Shown piece by piece: positions 52,619 to 61,902 of a stretch of DNA of 64,000 nt; the stretch's first letter is position 1; the number at the start of each line of letters is the position of its first letter. The position numbers and the translations under genes are program-made. Location: positions 62,001 through 126,000 of the forward strand of contig NZ_JBNAGH010000004.1 in NCBI RefSeq assembly GCF_049801095.1, in the 5' to 3' direction. The notes under the pieces are model-generated. The model searched no databases. It saw only the letters and a program-made list of their open reading frames with translations, and had not been told where the DNA came from. This DNA comes from Dinoroseobacter sp049801095. Lineage in GTDB: Bacteria; Pseudomonadota; Alphaproteobacteria; Rhodobacterales; Rhodobacteraceae.

Positions 52619-53785
52619 TCAAGAGGCCAGCGGCAGCCGCTGTTCCACGATCTCGGCCCACCAGGAGCAGCCTGCGGGGATCGTCTCATCGTTGAAATCA
52701 TATTCCGGGTGGTGGACATCGGCGCTGTCGCCATTCCCGACGAGGATATAGGCCCCGGGCCGGGCGTTGAGCAGATAGGCGAAGTCTTCGCCCCCCATCA
52801 CGAGCGGCGCATCGGCGCAATCCCCAGCGACCGAACGGGCCACATCGGCGGCAAAGGCGGTCTCGGCCTCTGAGTTCACCATGACCGGGTAGCCTTTGTA
52901 GTAGTTGACCTGCGCCTTGGCCCCCATGGCCGTGACGACGCCCGTGGCGATCTCGGTCAGGCGGGTTTCGGCCAGGGCCCGGATGCCTTCGTCGAGGGTG
53001 CGGATCGTCCCTTTGAGCGTCACATCCTGCGGGATCACGTTGAAGGCTGTGCTCGCGGTCTGGAAGGAGGTGACGGAGACCACGATCTGCTCCACCGGAT
53101 TTGCATTGCGGCTGGCGATGGTCTGCAGGGCAAGCACGATCTGGCTCGCGGTGACCGTCGGGTCGATCGTCTCATGGGGCTTGGCCGCGTGGCCGCCGCG
53201 CCCGGTGATCGTAATCTCGAACTGGTCCGTGGCGGCAAAGAACGCGCCAGGGCGGATGGCAAAGGTGCCCGTGGGGACGCCCGGCCAATTGTGCATGCCA
53301 TAGACTTCCTCGATCCCGAACCGCTCCATCAACCCGTCCTCGACCATCTCGCGCCCGCCGCCGCCGCCCTCTTCGGCGGGTTGGAAAATCACCACACAGG
53401 TGCCGTCGAAGTTGCGGGTCTCGGTCAGGTAGCGCGCTGCCCCGAGCAGCATGGCCGTGTGCCCGTCATGGCCGCAGGCATGCATCTTGCCCGGGGTTTT
53501 GGAGGCATAGGGCAGCCCGGTCGCCTCGGCGATCGGCAGCGCATCCATATCCGCCCGCAGTCCGATCACCCGGCCCGATCCCGTGCCGCGCCCCTTGATC
53601 ACCCCGACCACGCCCGTGCGCCCGAGCCCCTCGACCACCTCGTCACACCCGAAGGCGCGCAGCTTTTCGGCCACCACGCCCGCAGTGCGATGGGTGTCAA
53701 ACAAAAGCTCCGGGTTCTCGTGGAAATCCCGGCGCCAGGCGGAAATCTCGGGGAGCATTTCGGCGAAACGGTTCTTGATCGGCAT
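52619..53785 (-). CDS. M20 family amidohydrolase (hippurate hydrolase / aminoacylase type)
   Basis: A 388-residue metallopeptidase-like amidohydrolase. RRDFHENPELLFDTHRTA opens the catalytic domain, GLRADMDALPI and HACGHDGHTAMLLGAARYL hold metal ligands, and FQPAEEGGGGGREMVEDGL the catalytic Glu pair. The dimerisation domain starts about residue 185 (ITITGRGGHAAKPHETIDP). AGGAG six bases before the ATG is a good site. It removes acyl groups from amino acids or similar amides; substrate not determinable. Confidence 0.9.
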   Translation of the reverse strand: MPIKNRFAEMLPEISAWRRDFHENPELLFDTHRTAGVVAEKLRAFGCDEVVEGLGRTGVVGVIKGRGTGSGRVIGLRADMDALPIAEATGLPYASKTPGKMHACGHDGHTAMLLGAARYLTETRNFDGTCVVIFQPAEEGGGGGREMVEDGLMERFGIEEVYGMHNWPGVPTGTFAIRPGAFFAATDQFEITITGRGGHAAKPHETIDPTVTASQIVLALQTIASRNANPVEQIVVSVTSFQTASTAFNVIPQDVTLKGTIRTLDEGIRALAETRLTEIATGVVTAMGAKAQVNYYKGYPVMVNSEAETAFAADVARSVAGDCADAPLVMGGEDFAYLLNARPGAYILVGNGDSADVHHPEYDFNDETIPAGCSWWAEIVEQRLPLAS

Positions 53786-54128
53786 GGGTCTCTCCTGGAG
53801 GGGTCAGGCTGTCCCCTGTTAGGTGCGCCGAATGGGGCAAGGGGTCAAGGGCGCGGGTTTGATCTGGCCAAAGCGTGACAGGAGCGCAAAGGACAAACGT
53901 TTCGGTGAAAACGCCCGATATGCGCAGAAAGGGAAGATCATACTACCTGAACGGCTTCAAGAGAACAAAGGCCCTCTCAGACCCTGATTTCGCCCTTCTG
54001 GACCAATCTGGCTCGGGATGCGAGATTTCCGTTTCTCAAGGAGTCCCTGCGCCCTCATCACATTCCCTTGATTTCGCCCTGCGCCCTCCCCTATCTGCGA
54101 CGGGTTAACCGCGAGCCTGGAGGGCGAC
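53786..54128. other. 343-bp divergent intergenic region
   Basis: Upstream region shared by the M20 gene and the YeeE/YedE gene. A plus-strand frame of 77 codons from 53875 has no ribosome site and an unlikely composition, so I see no gene. It contains a 12-base direct repeat, TGATTTCGCCCT, at 53985-53996 and 54069-54080, which may be a regulator site. Confidence 0.4.
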
Positions 54129-55223
54129 ATGTACGCTGACCTTGGACTGGACTTTCTGGATGTGCGACTGGCCTCGGCCTTGTTTGGCCTTGGGTTGGGC
54201 GTCCTTTTTGGTGTGCTCGCACAGCGGACGCGCTTCTGTCTGCGGCGCTCGGTCGCCGGTGCGCCCGAGGAGCGGCGCGGTGCTGCGGGCGTCTGGCTGA
54301 CCGCGCTGGCCGTTGCCGTTCTGGGCACGCAGGCGGTGATCGCGCTTGGCTACGTGGATTTCTCGGAGCATCGCTTCTTTGCCTCTGAGCTGCCGGTGCT
54401 GGCGATTGTCGCGGGCGGCTTGCTCTTCGGTGCGGGCATGGTGCTGACACGGGGCTGTGTCTCGCGGCTGACGGTGCTGGGGGCTTCGGGCAACCTGCGC
54501 GCGCTGACGGTCCTCCTGGTATTCGCTGTGGTCGCCCATGCAACGCTCAAAGGCGTGCTGGCGCCCCTGCGCACGAGCCTGGGCAGTGTCACCGTCGATC
54601 TGGGCGAGATGACAGGCTTTTCCGCCCTGCCCGGCGGCGCATGGGGCTGGACGGCTGTCCTGCTGATCGTGGCCGCCGCCGTGGTGGTTCGGTCAGGCAA
54701 CCGCCCCGGGACGCTTGTGCTGGCCGCCCTGCTGGGCGCGCTGGTCCCGCTAGGCTGGGCGGGCACGGGCTATGTCCTTTATGACGATTTCGACCCGATC
54801 GCGCTGGAGAGCCTGTCCTTCACCTCGCCCGCGTCCGAAAGCCTGTTCTTCGTCATCGCCTCGTCGGCCATCCCGGCGGGCTTCGGCACAGGGCTCGTAG
54901 GTGGCACTTTGCTGGGTGCGCTGATCGCATCGCTGATCTCGCGGGAGTTCACATGGGCGAGCTTTGAGAGCCCGACCCAAACCGGCCGTTACATGGCGGG
55001 TGCTGCGATGATGGGTGTCGGCGGCGTGCTCGCCGGAGGTTGCACCGTGGGCGCAGGCCTCGCAGGCATCCCGACCTTGAGCTTCGCCGCGACGCTGGCG
55101 CTGGCATCCATCGCGGTGGGGGGCGCGCTGACCGGGCGGCTCCTGCCCGAGGGCGCTACTTCTCCATCCCTTGCCGGATCCGGTGCACCAGCATCCAAAC
55201 CCCAAGCACTACCAGCGGAGTAG
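54129..55223 (+). CDS. YeeE/YedE family transporter (TsuA-like, sulfur compound uptake)
   Basis: A 364-residue inner membrane protein with about nine or ten hydrophobic segments and two internal repeats. The three family Cys positions are visible: Cys37 in RTRFCLRR, Cys110 in TRGCVSR and Cys305 in AGGCTVGAGL. In the related TsuA these line the thiosulfate path. TGGAGG precedes the ATG. The last 25 residues (GATSPSLAGSGAPASKPQ) are low-complexity and coincide with the stretch overlapping the convergent DUF3422 gene. No TusA-like partner or Sox genes are adjacent. Confidence 0.88.
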   Translation: MYADLGLDFLDVRLASALFGLGLGVLFGVLAQRTRFCLRRSVAGAPEERRGAAGVWLTALAVAVLGTQAVIALGYVDFSEHRFFASELPVLAIVAGGLLFGAGMVLTRGCVSRLTVLGASGNLRALTVLLVFAVVAHATLKGVLAPLRTSLGSVTVDLGEMTGFSALPGGAWGWTAVLLIVAAAVVVRSGNRPGTLVLAALLGALVPLGWAGTGYVLYDDFDPIALESLSFTSPASESLFFVIASSAIPAGFGTGLVGGTLLGALIASLISREFTWASFESPTQTGRYMAGAAMMGVGGVLAGGCTVGAGLAGIPTLSFAATLALASIAVGGALTGRLLPEGATSPSLAGSGAPASKPQALPAE

Positions 55224-56439
55224 TCACCGCCGTCAGTACGGTCTTGGAGACCCCCGAGGTATAGGCCAAGGGACCGATCAGATAGATCGCGAGGTTTACG
55301 GCGTAATAGCTGATCGCGACAACGGAGAGCCCCTCCACCGTTTTCTGCAGACGCAGTTGCAGATCCGCGCGCCGATCCATGCTTTCCAAGAGGGCCTGGT
55401 TCTGGGTCTGACGTTCCACATCCACGCGGGTCCGGAGCAATTCCGCGGCCCGCGTTGCGCGATCGGCCATCTTTTGCAGCCGCCCCTCGGTGGCCTTCAC
55501 GGTCCGCATGGCCGGATCAAACCGGCGCATCATGAACTCGGCAAAGGTCTGGCGCCCGTCGAACCGCTCTTCGCGCAGGACCTCGATCCGCTGGTTCACC
55601 AGCGCCTCATAGGCCCCGGTCGCGCCAAAGCGGAAGGAACTCTGGGCCATCAGGTTTTCCAGATCGCCCGACACTTCGAGCAGCGACTTCAGGGTTTGCT
55701 CCGCCTCGGTGCTGTCCCCGCCCATATCGCCCACCATGCTCGAGAGTTTGGTGTCGATATCGCCCATCTCCTTGCTGAGTTTGCGCACCCGGGCAAGCCC
55801 CAGCATGGAGGCGGTCTTGTAGGTCTCGATCTCGGTCACACGCTGCAGGACCCGGCCCACGCGGCGCTCGCCGATGCCGTCGGAGATGAACAGCGCAAAG
55901 CGTGTGTGCCCCGCCGCATCGATCCGGAAATCCCCGGCGATCACTGCGGAATCGTCCAGCACCGAACTCACGGCGAGGCTTTCGGGGACGAACCAGTCCT
56001 CCAGCTTGGCCTTGATCTTCTCCTGGCTGGGGCGCGCCTCCACCCGGATCAGGGAGGAGACCAGCCGCACCCCCGGCGCGCGCTTGAGCCATTCCTCCGG
56101 GAAGACATCGAACGTGTCGGGATCAAAGGGTTTCTCGGCCACCCCCTCGGCAAAGATCGTGAAGGTCACGAACTCCGTATGGCTTTCCCATTTCAGAGTG
56201 TGCTTGCCGATCTTGCCAAAGAAATGGGTGGCCCCGGGCGACGGGTGCGGCGCGCCATACCGATCCAGCAGCTCCAGCAGGTGGGCGCGGTCCAGCTCCC
56301 GGTCCCGGGCGGCGGCCTCCACGGGCTGCTTGATGGCCAGAAACACCGCGTGGCACGGCGCCGAAAGCTCGGGAAACGGACGCGCATGAAGCTCGTTGGC
56401 CAGCGCATAGCGCAGCGGGTGGTCTTGGATGGCAGTCAT
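55156..56439 (-). CDS. DUF3422 family membrane protein
   Basis: A 427-residue protein matching DUF3422: the N-terminal HPLRYALANELHARPFPEL with the conserved NE-HARP motif, a long helical middle with coiled-coil character (RVRKLSKEMGDIDTKLSSM, ELLRTRVDVERQTQNQALLE), and two C-terminal membrane helices, the last ending MLVHRIRQGMEK. AAGGAACG upstream supports the start at 56439. Its last 68 bases overlap the 3' end of the convergent yeeE-like gene. Function unknown. Confidence 0.85.
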   Translation of the reverse strand: MTAIQDHPLRYALANELHARPFPELSAPCHAVFLAIKQPVEAAARDRELDRAHLLELLDRYGAPHPSPGATHFFGKIGKHTLKWESHTEFVTFTIFAEGVAEKPFDPDTFDVFPEEWLKRAPGVRLVSSLIRVEARPSQEKIKAKLEDWFVPESLAVSSVLDDSAVIAGDFRIDAAGHTRFALFISDGIGERRVGRVLQRVTEIETYKTASMLGLARVRKLSKEMGDIDTKLSSMVGDMGGDSTEAEQTLKSLLEVSGDLENLMAQSSFRFGATGAYEALVNQRIEVLREERFDGRQTFAEFMMRRFDPAMRTVKATEGRLQKMADRATRAAELLRTRVDVERQTQNQALLESMDRRADLQLRLQKTVEGLSVVAISYYAVNLAIYLIGPLAYTSGVSKTVLTAVTTPLVVLGVWMLVHRIRQGMEK

Positions 56440-56571
56440 GCGGGCGTTCCTTCTTTGCCCGCAAGATAAGGCCGCCGCAGCGCAGAGAAAAGGGAAAAAC
56501 CCCTGACTTGAACGGTTTAGCGGTACACCTCTGTATGCGATGCCGCCCATCGGAAACCCGGGCGGCAGGGC

Positions 56572-57762
56572 TCAGTAGCTGCGCGGAAGTCCCAGAACGT
56601 GTTGACCCAAATAGGCAAAAATCATGTTCTTGGAGATCGGCGCGGTCTGATAAAGCCGCGCCTCACGCCATTTCCGCTCGATCCCGTATTCCCGCGCGAA
56701 GGCGAAGCCGCCAAAAACCTGCATGCAAGTTTCAGCCGCCGCCCAGCTTGCATCCGCCGCCAAAAGCTTGGCCATATTCGCCTCCTCCGCCGCCTTGGCG
56801 CCATTGTCAAAGAGGGTCGCGGCCTTGTTCACCATCAGCTCCGCCGCCTGTGCCTGAGCATAGGCCTGCGCGATGGGGAACTGAATCCCCTGATTGGCCC
56901 CGATGGGCTTGCCGAACACCACCCGGTCATTGGCATATTCCGTGGCCCGGCGGAGGAAGAATTTCGCATCCCCAATGCATTCATAGGCGATGAGGATCCG
57001 CTCGGCATTCATGCTGTCGACGATGTAGCGGAAGCCCTTGCCCTCCTCCCCGATCAGGGTGTCGGCGGGGATCTCGAGATTGTCGAAGAACACCTCGCAG
57101 GTGTTGTGATTGATCATCGCGTCGATCTTGGACAGGCTCAGCCCGTTGCCCAGGGCCGCGCGCATATCCACGAGGAACACCGACATTCCATCGCTGCGCT
57201 TGGCGCATTGATCGGCGGGTGTGGTCCGCGCCAGCAAGAGCATCAGGTCGCTCTCCATCGCGCGGGAGGTCCAGACCTTCTGCCCGTTGATCACGTATGT
57301 GCCCCGGTCGGTCTTCTCGGCCCGCGTCTTGAGCTGCGTGGTGTCCGAGCCCGTTGTCGGCTCGGTGACACCAAAGGCCTGTAGGCGCAGCTCGCCACTG
57401 GCGATCCCCGGCAGGTAGCGCGCCTTCTGCGCGTCCGAGCCATGCTTGAGCACCGTGCCCATCGTGTACATCTGCGCATGGCAGGCCGCTGCATTGGCGC
57501 CCCGCTCATGGATCGTCTCCAGCACCGCGCCCGCCGCCGCGAGCGGCAGGCCCGAGCCGCCATAGGCCTCGGGGATCAGCGCGCCGAGAAAGCCGCTCTC
57601 GGTCAGGGTGCGTACGAAGTCCTTCGGGTAGGCATCCCGCGCATCGAGATCATTCCAATAGGCGTCCGGGAAATCCTCGCAGAGCCGCGCGACCGCCTCG
57701 CGGATATCGCCCCATTGCGGGCCCACGGGCATGGCGATGGCGTCGGTGTCGATCTGGTTCAT
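56572..57762 (-). CDS. Acyl-CoA dehydrogenase, non-canonical catalytic base
   Basis: A 396-residue FAD acyl-CoA dehydrogenase. GVTEPTTGSDTTQLKTRAE and VINGQKVWTSRAMESDLM are the flavin and acyl-binding blocks. The usual late catalytic Glu (in Y-E-G-T of medium-chain enzymes) is missing: the aligned stretch is ARLYQTAPISKNM. A Glu does occur in MNAERILIAYE (E254), the position used by isovaleryl-CoA and long-chain enzymes, so activity is plausible. It is the last gene of the transporter operon, ten bases after the CoA transferase gene. Confidence 0.88.
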   Translation of the reverse strand: MNQIDTDAIAMPVGPQWGDIREAVARLCEDFPDAYWNDLDARDAYPKDFVRTLTESGFLGALIPEAYGGSGLPLAAAGAVLETIHERGANAAACHAQMYTMGTVLKHGSDAQKARYLPGIASGELRLQAFGVTEPTTGSDTTQLKTRAEKTDRGTYVINGQKVWTSRAMESDLMLLLARTTPADQCAKRSDGMSVFLVDMRAALGNGLSLSKIDAMINHNTCEVFFDNLEIPADTLIGEEGKGFRYIVDSMNAERILIAYECIGDAKFFLRRATEYANDRVVFGKPIGANQGIQFPIAQAYAQAQAAELMVNKAATLFDNGAKAAEEANMAKLLAADASWAAAETCMQVFGGFAFAREYGIERKWREARLYQTAPISKNMIFAYLGQHVLGLPRSY

Positions 57763-57771
57763 CTCATCCTC

Positions 57772-58947
57772 CTAGACGGCGTTGCAGGCGCGCAGATCGG
57801 CGATCTCCGCCGCGCTCAGCCCGTATTCGCCGAGTATCTCATCCGTATGGGCGCCCGCATCCGGGGCACTGGTGGTGACGGCCGCCGGGGTCCGCGACAG
57901 GGTCACGGGCTGCGCCACCAGTTTGGTCTCGCCGCGCACCGGGTGCTCCACCGGCGCGGCCATGCCCAGATGCTGCACCTGCGGATCGGCAAAGACCTCA
58001 TCCATGGTGTAGATCGGGCCCGCGGGCACGCCTGCGGCCTCCAGGAGCTCGACCCAGTCTGTGGTCGTCTTTTCGGCAAAGATCGGCTGGAGCGCTTCCC
58101 AAAGCTGCGGGCGGTGGGCAAAGCGGGCCTCCGCCGTCGCATAGTCCGGCTGATCCGCCCACTCCGGCACCCCGATCGCCGCGCAGAACGCGCGCCATTG
58201 GCTGTCCCCGCCGACCCCAAGATTGAGATAGCCATCGGCGGTTGCGATCACCCCCATGGGCGTCACGTAAGGGTGGTCATTGCCCGATTGCGGCGGCACC
58301 TCCCCCTCGACCAGATAGCGCGCGGCCTGAAAATCCATCAGCGCGATCTGCGCCTCCAGCAGAGAGGTCGCCACCCATTGCCCATGCCCGGAACGTTCGC
58401 GCTCGGCCAGCGCCACGAGGATCCCCGTGGCCGCGTAGATGCCAGAGGTGCTGTCGGCCACGGCGGCGCCCGCGCGCATGGGGCCCTCGCCCGGCATGCC
58501 CGTGACCCCCATCATGCCGCCCATCCCCTGGGCGATCTGATCAAAACCGGCGCGCCTGGCATAGGGGCCATCCTGCCCAAAGCCCGAGATCGAGGCGAGA
58601 ATGATCCGCGGATTGATCTCGGCCAGGGCCTCATAGCCGATGCCGAGCCGGTCCTTCACATCCGGGCGGAAATTCTCGACCACCACATCCGCCGTCTCGA
58701 CCATCTTGCGGAACACCGCGAGCCCCTCGGGTTTCTTGAGATTCAGGGTCAGGGAGCGTTTGTTGCGATGCAGGTTGAGCATGTCATAGCCATGCCGCGC
58801 ACCGCTGATCCCCGCATTCGGGTCCACGCCCTGGGGCGCTTCGATCTTGATCACATCCGCCCCGAAATCCGCCAGCACCCGGCAGCAAGTCGGCCCCGCC
58901 CGCACCCGGGTCAGGTCCAGCACCTTGAGATGAGACAGGGCCGTCAT
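57772..58947 (-). CDS. Family III CoA transferase (CaiB/BaiF)
   Basis: A 391-residue CoA transferase that moves CoA from one acyl-CoA to a carboxylic acid. LKVLDLTRVRAGPTCCRVLADFGADV opens the Rossmann part in the family manner. The catalytic Asp is D136 in RRAGFDQIAQGMGG. PVEHPVRGETKLVAQPVTLS and the C-terminal HTDEILGEYGLSA are standard. GGAGGAGG precedes the ATG, which overlaps the stop of the deacetylase gene (ATGA). The acid it activates is presumably what the operon's transporter and deacetylase deliver. Confidence 0.9.
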   Translation of the reverse strand: MTALSHLKVLDLTRVRAGPTCCRVLADFGADVIKIEAPQGVDPNAGISGARHGYDMLNLHRNKRSLTLNLKKPEGLAVFRKMVETADVVVENFRPDVKDRLGIGYEALAEINPRIILASISGFGQDGPYARRAGFDQIAQGMGGMMGVTGMPGEGPMRAGAAVADSTSGIYAATGILVALAERERSGHGQWVATSLLEAQIALMDFQAARYLVEGEVPPQSGNDHPYVTPMGVIATADGYLNLGVGGDSQWRAFCAAIGVPEWADQPDYATAEARFAHRPQLWEALQPIFAEKTTTDWVELLEAAGVPAGPIYTMDEVFADPQVQHLGMAAPVEHPVRGETKLVAQPVTLSRTPAAVTTSAPDAGAHTDEILGEYGLSAAEIADLRACNAV

Positions 58948-59876
58948 CGCGGGCCTCCTCCGATGAAAGGTTCCAGATCGCGCCCCCCCGTGCCATCGGC
59001 GGCGACGAACCAATCGCCCATCTCGCTTGAGGTGACGAAGACGGTGTCATCGCGCGAGGCAAGCAGATCGAGCGCCTTTTCAAAGTGATAGGCGATATGC
59101 GGCACCCCAATGATATGGGGGTGCAGGGCCAGTGTGATAATGCGCGGCTGACCCGTGCGCGCCATCTCGCGCTCATAGACCGCCAGCGTCGCCTCAACCC
59201 GATTGAGGTATTCGTCCGAGCTGCCGGATTGGATCGCGTAGACCGGCACATCGTTGAGCTCGAACGTATAGGGCAGCGCGACCATGGGCCCATGGGCCGT
59301 GCGCATCCAGCATGGCAGGTCATCCAGCGTCCAGTCATGGAGGAACTCGACCCCCTCCTCGGCGAGGATATCCGGCGTTTGGTAAGTCTCCCCCAACCCG
59401 CAACCGAGCCAGGCCCGGGCGCGCCGCCCACCGAGCTCTTCGAGCTTGGCGAGGCTCTGGCGGATCACGGCGCGCTCATCCTCGACGGCCTTGAGGCTCT
59501 GCTGGAACCAGCCATGGCCCACCAACTCCCATCCTGCGGCGATCACCGCCTCGGTCAGGTCCGGATAGATCTCGCCCACCTGCGCGTTGAGAAAGGCCGA
59601 GGCCGGCAGGTTCCGCTGAGCCAGCATCTCCATGATCCGGGGCATGCCGCAGCGCATCCCGTATTCGACCCAAGCGTAGTTCGGCACATCCGGCGGTGCG
59701 GGCGTGGCCCCGTGGGGCGCCGGGATGATCCCACGCGGCATGGGCCGGTCGAAGGGCCAGTATTCGATATTCATGACCACATGCACGATCAACGGCTTTC
59801 CCCGCAGGGGGCTCAGCGGCTTGCGCGCCGTGGCCATCTGGTAGGGGATCCGGGGGTTGGACCAGTTGGGCAGCAT
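58944..59876 (-). CDS. Polysaccharide deacetylase family protein (PuuE/allantoinase-like)
   Basis: A 310-residue NodB-fold hydrolase. The segment LIVHVVMNIEYWPFDRPMP replaces the usual metal-binding Asp-Asp of sugar deacetylases, as in cyclic-amide hydrolases of the PuuE kind. ELVGHGWFQQSLKAVEDER is the His motif, and TLALHPHIIGVPHIAYHFEK the late active-site block. It has no signal peptide and so is cytoplasmic. A small amide or N-acyl compound is a more likely substrate than a polysaccharide. It lies four bases after the ABC ATPase gene. Confidence 0.83.
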   Translation of the reverse strand: MLPNWSNPRIPYQMATARKPLSPLRGKPLIVHVVMNIEYWPFDRPMPRGIIPAPHGATPAPPDVPNYAWVEYGMRCGMPRIMEMLAQRNLPASAFLNAQVGEIYPDLTEAVIAAGWELVGHGWFQQSLKAVEDERAVIRQSLAKLEELGGRRARAWLGCGLGETYQTPDILAEEGVEFLHDWTLDDLPCWMRTAHGPMVALPYTFELNDVPVYAIQSGSSDEYLNRVEATLAVYEREMARTGQPRIITLALHPHIIGVPHIAYHFEKALDLLASRDDTVFVTSSEMGDWFVAADGTGGRDLEPFIGGGPR

Positions 59877-59880
59877 GGGC

Positions 59881-60984
59881 TCAGTTCACATGCAGGCGGA
59901 TCGCCTCGGGCTGCCAGTGCAGGCGCACGGGCTCGCCGGGCTCGGGCATGTCGTCGAGGGAATCCGAGATCGAACGCGAGATCATCTCGACCCCGTTGGG
60001 CAGGCGCACCAGATGGGAGGTGGTCAGGCCGAGATAGACGCTCTCATCATAGCTGCCGAGGATCGAATGCCCATCCGCGCCCGCATTGGCGTCGCTGGCG
60101 CGGCTCAGCCCCACAAGCTCGGAGCGGATCGAGAGATCCACGCTTTGGCCGCCCGTGACCTCCTTGCCGCGCTTTTGCACCTTGAGCTGTGCGCCTGCCA
60201 CATCGACAGTGCAGCTCACCCCGTTCACATCGGATACATGGCCGGTCAGCAGGTTGTTTTCCCCCACAAAGCTGGCGGTGAAGCGCCGCTCTGGCGCGCG
60301 GTAGATGTCGCGGGCACGGCCATGCTCCACCAGCTCCCCATCGGCCACTAGCGCGATGCGGTCGGCGACGGTCATCGCCTCCTCCTGGTTGTGGGTCACA
60401 TGGATGAAGGTGATGCCGACCTTCTCCTGCAGGTGCTTGAGTTCGAGGCACATGTCCTTGCGCAACTGCGCATCGAGTGCTGCGAGCGGCTCATCCAGTA
60501 GCAGGACATCCCGGTCGAGCACCATGGCCCGCGCCAGCTGCACCCGCTGCTGCTGCCCCCCGCTCAGCTCATGGGGTTTCCGATCGGCGAACCCGGTCAG
60601 CCCGACCATATCGAGCATGGCCGCGGATTTCTCGGCCACCTGCGCCTTGGGCAGCCCCGCCACCGTGAGCCCGTAGCCCACATTGGCCAGCACTGTCATA
60701 TGCGGGAACAGCGCATAGGCCTGAAACACCATGGTGGTGGAGCGTTGATCCGGCGGCAGATGCCCCACATCGCGCCCATTGAGCAGGACCTCACCCGAGG
60801 TGGCCTTGTGAAACCCGCCAATGGTCCGCAGAAGCGTGGTCTTGCCCCCGCCCGAGGGCCCGAGCAGCACGAAATACTCCCCCGCCTCGATGGTCAGATC
60901 CACATTCTTCAACGCCTGCACAGAACCGTAATTCTTGCACAGGTTCCGGACTTCGACGGCGGGCGGTTTGGGCTGAGACGACAT
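59881..60984 (-). CDS. ABC transporter ATP-binding protein (PotA-like)
   Basis: A 367-residue ATPase of the spermidine/putrescine (CUT1-like) class. Walker A GPSGGGKT is at 42-49, the Q loop in VFQAYALFPHMTV, the signature LSGGQQQRVQLARAM, Walker B VLLLDEPLAALD and the H loop VTHNQEEAMTV. The C-terminal 120 residues are a TOBE regulatory domain. The ATG at 60984 follows GGGAG; a TTG two codons earlier is possible. It powers the two permeases encoded upstream. Confidence 0.94.
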   Translation of the reverse strand: MSSQPKPPAVEVRNLCKNYGSVQALKNVDLTIEAGEYFVLLGPSGGGKTTLLRTIGGFHKATSGEVLLNGRDVGHLPPDQRSTTMVFQAYALFPHMTVLANVGYGLTVAGLPKAQVAEKSAAMLDMVGLTGFADRKPHELSGGQQQRVQLARAMVLDRDVLLLDEPLAALDAQLRKDMCLELKHLQEKVGITFIHVTHNQEEAMTVADRIALVADGELVEHGRARDIYRAPERRFTASFVGENNLLTGHVSDVNGVSCTVDVAGAQLKVQKRGKEVTGGQSVDLSIRSELVGLSRASDANAGADGHSILGSYDESVYLGLTTSHLVRLPNGVEMISRSISDSLDDMPEPGEPVRLHWQPEAIRLHVN

Positions 60985-61002
60985 GGTCAAGCTCCCGTGG
61001 CT

Positions 61003-61893
61003 CTAGGTGGACATGACCGGCGCGGCCTTGGCGCGCGCGGTGCGCGACAGGCTGTCGGAGCGGATCATGGTAAAGACGATGATGGAGCCGATGACGGCAA
61101 TGGCGATGAAACTCACAAGGCTCGACATGGCATAGCTCTGCGGGGACATGCCGGTGTTGAGCATCTGGCTGATCAGCACGGTGGTGAAGGTGTCGAACCC
61201 GCCTTTGAGCAGGCTCGTGCGCGTGTATTCGTTGAAACACAGGATCACCGTGAAGGAACACGCGCTGAACACCCCCGCACGGATCTGCGGAAATTCGATA
61301 TCCCAGAATGCGCGCCAGCCATCGGCGCCGCAGGCCCGCGCGGCCTCGGTCTGTTCCGACCGATAGCGCCCCATGGTGATCAGGATCACGATGAAGGAAT
61401 AGGGGATCGTGTAGATGATCAGCCCGATCACGGCGGTGGAAAAGCCGAGCTGAAACCAGCCATCCATGAAGTTGACGCCGAGCAGGTCGCCGAACCATGC
61501 AAAGGTCAGGTTGAGGTTCTTGAAAAACACCAAGAGCGCTGAGCCAAGGATATCCGGCGGCACGAAGAGCGGCGCCAGCATCAGGAACACAATCGGCAGT
61601 TTGTTCGTGCTCTGCTTGTAAAGCTTGGCCGAGATCAGGGCCATGGGCACCGCGATCAGCGTCACGACGACCGCCAGCGACAAGGTCCAGCGCAGGGCGC
61701 CCAGCAGCAGCTGATCCTGAAAAATCAGGCCATACCATTCCCATGTAAAGACATATTCATTCGCGCCGAAGCCATTGGCGTTAAACGAAATATACATCAC
61801 ATACATCACCGGCGCCATCAGCGTCGTGACGATCAAAAGCATATAGGCCCATTTCAGGCGATAGAGCCACGGATTGGCGAAATCATCGGTCAT
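61003..61893 (-). CDS. ABC transporter permease (PotC-like)
   Basis: A 296-residue inner membrane permease with six predicted helices. The cytoplasmic EAA-type loop is EAARACGADGWRAFWDIEFPQIRAG, which contacts the ATPase. The N-terminus LKWAYMLLIVTTLMAPVMYVMYISF is typical of PotC. GAGGGCGCGCC precedes the ATG. The C-terminus, after a helix ending IIVFTMIRSD, is a short basic tail. Confidence 0.92.
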   Translation of the reverse strand: MTDDFANPWLYRLKWAYMLLIVTTLMAPVMYVMYISFNANGFGANEYVFTWEWYGLIFQDQLLLGALRWTLSLAVVVTLIAVPMALISAKLYKQSTNKLPIVFLMLAPLFVPPDILGSALLVFFKNLNLTFAWFGDLLGVNFMDGWFQLGFSTAVIGLIIYTIPYSFIVILITMGRYRSEQTEAARACGADGWRAFWDIEFPQIRAGVFSACSFTVILCFNEYTRTSLLKGGFDTFTTVLISQMLNTGMSPQSYAMSSLVSFIAIAVIGSIIVFTMIRSDSLSRTARAKAAPVMST

Positions 61894-61902
61894 GGCGCGC
61901 CC

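Noticed and set aside
53853..53870. TTTGATCTGGCCAAA as a third FNR box
   Set aside because: Only the left half-site fits; the right half is off by sequence and spacing from TTGA-N6-TCAA.
53875..54108. 77-codon plus-strand frame between the M20 and YeeE genes
   Set aside because: GTG start, no Shine-Dalgarno, no hydrophobic or domain pattern; covers the expected promoter of the YeeE gene.
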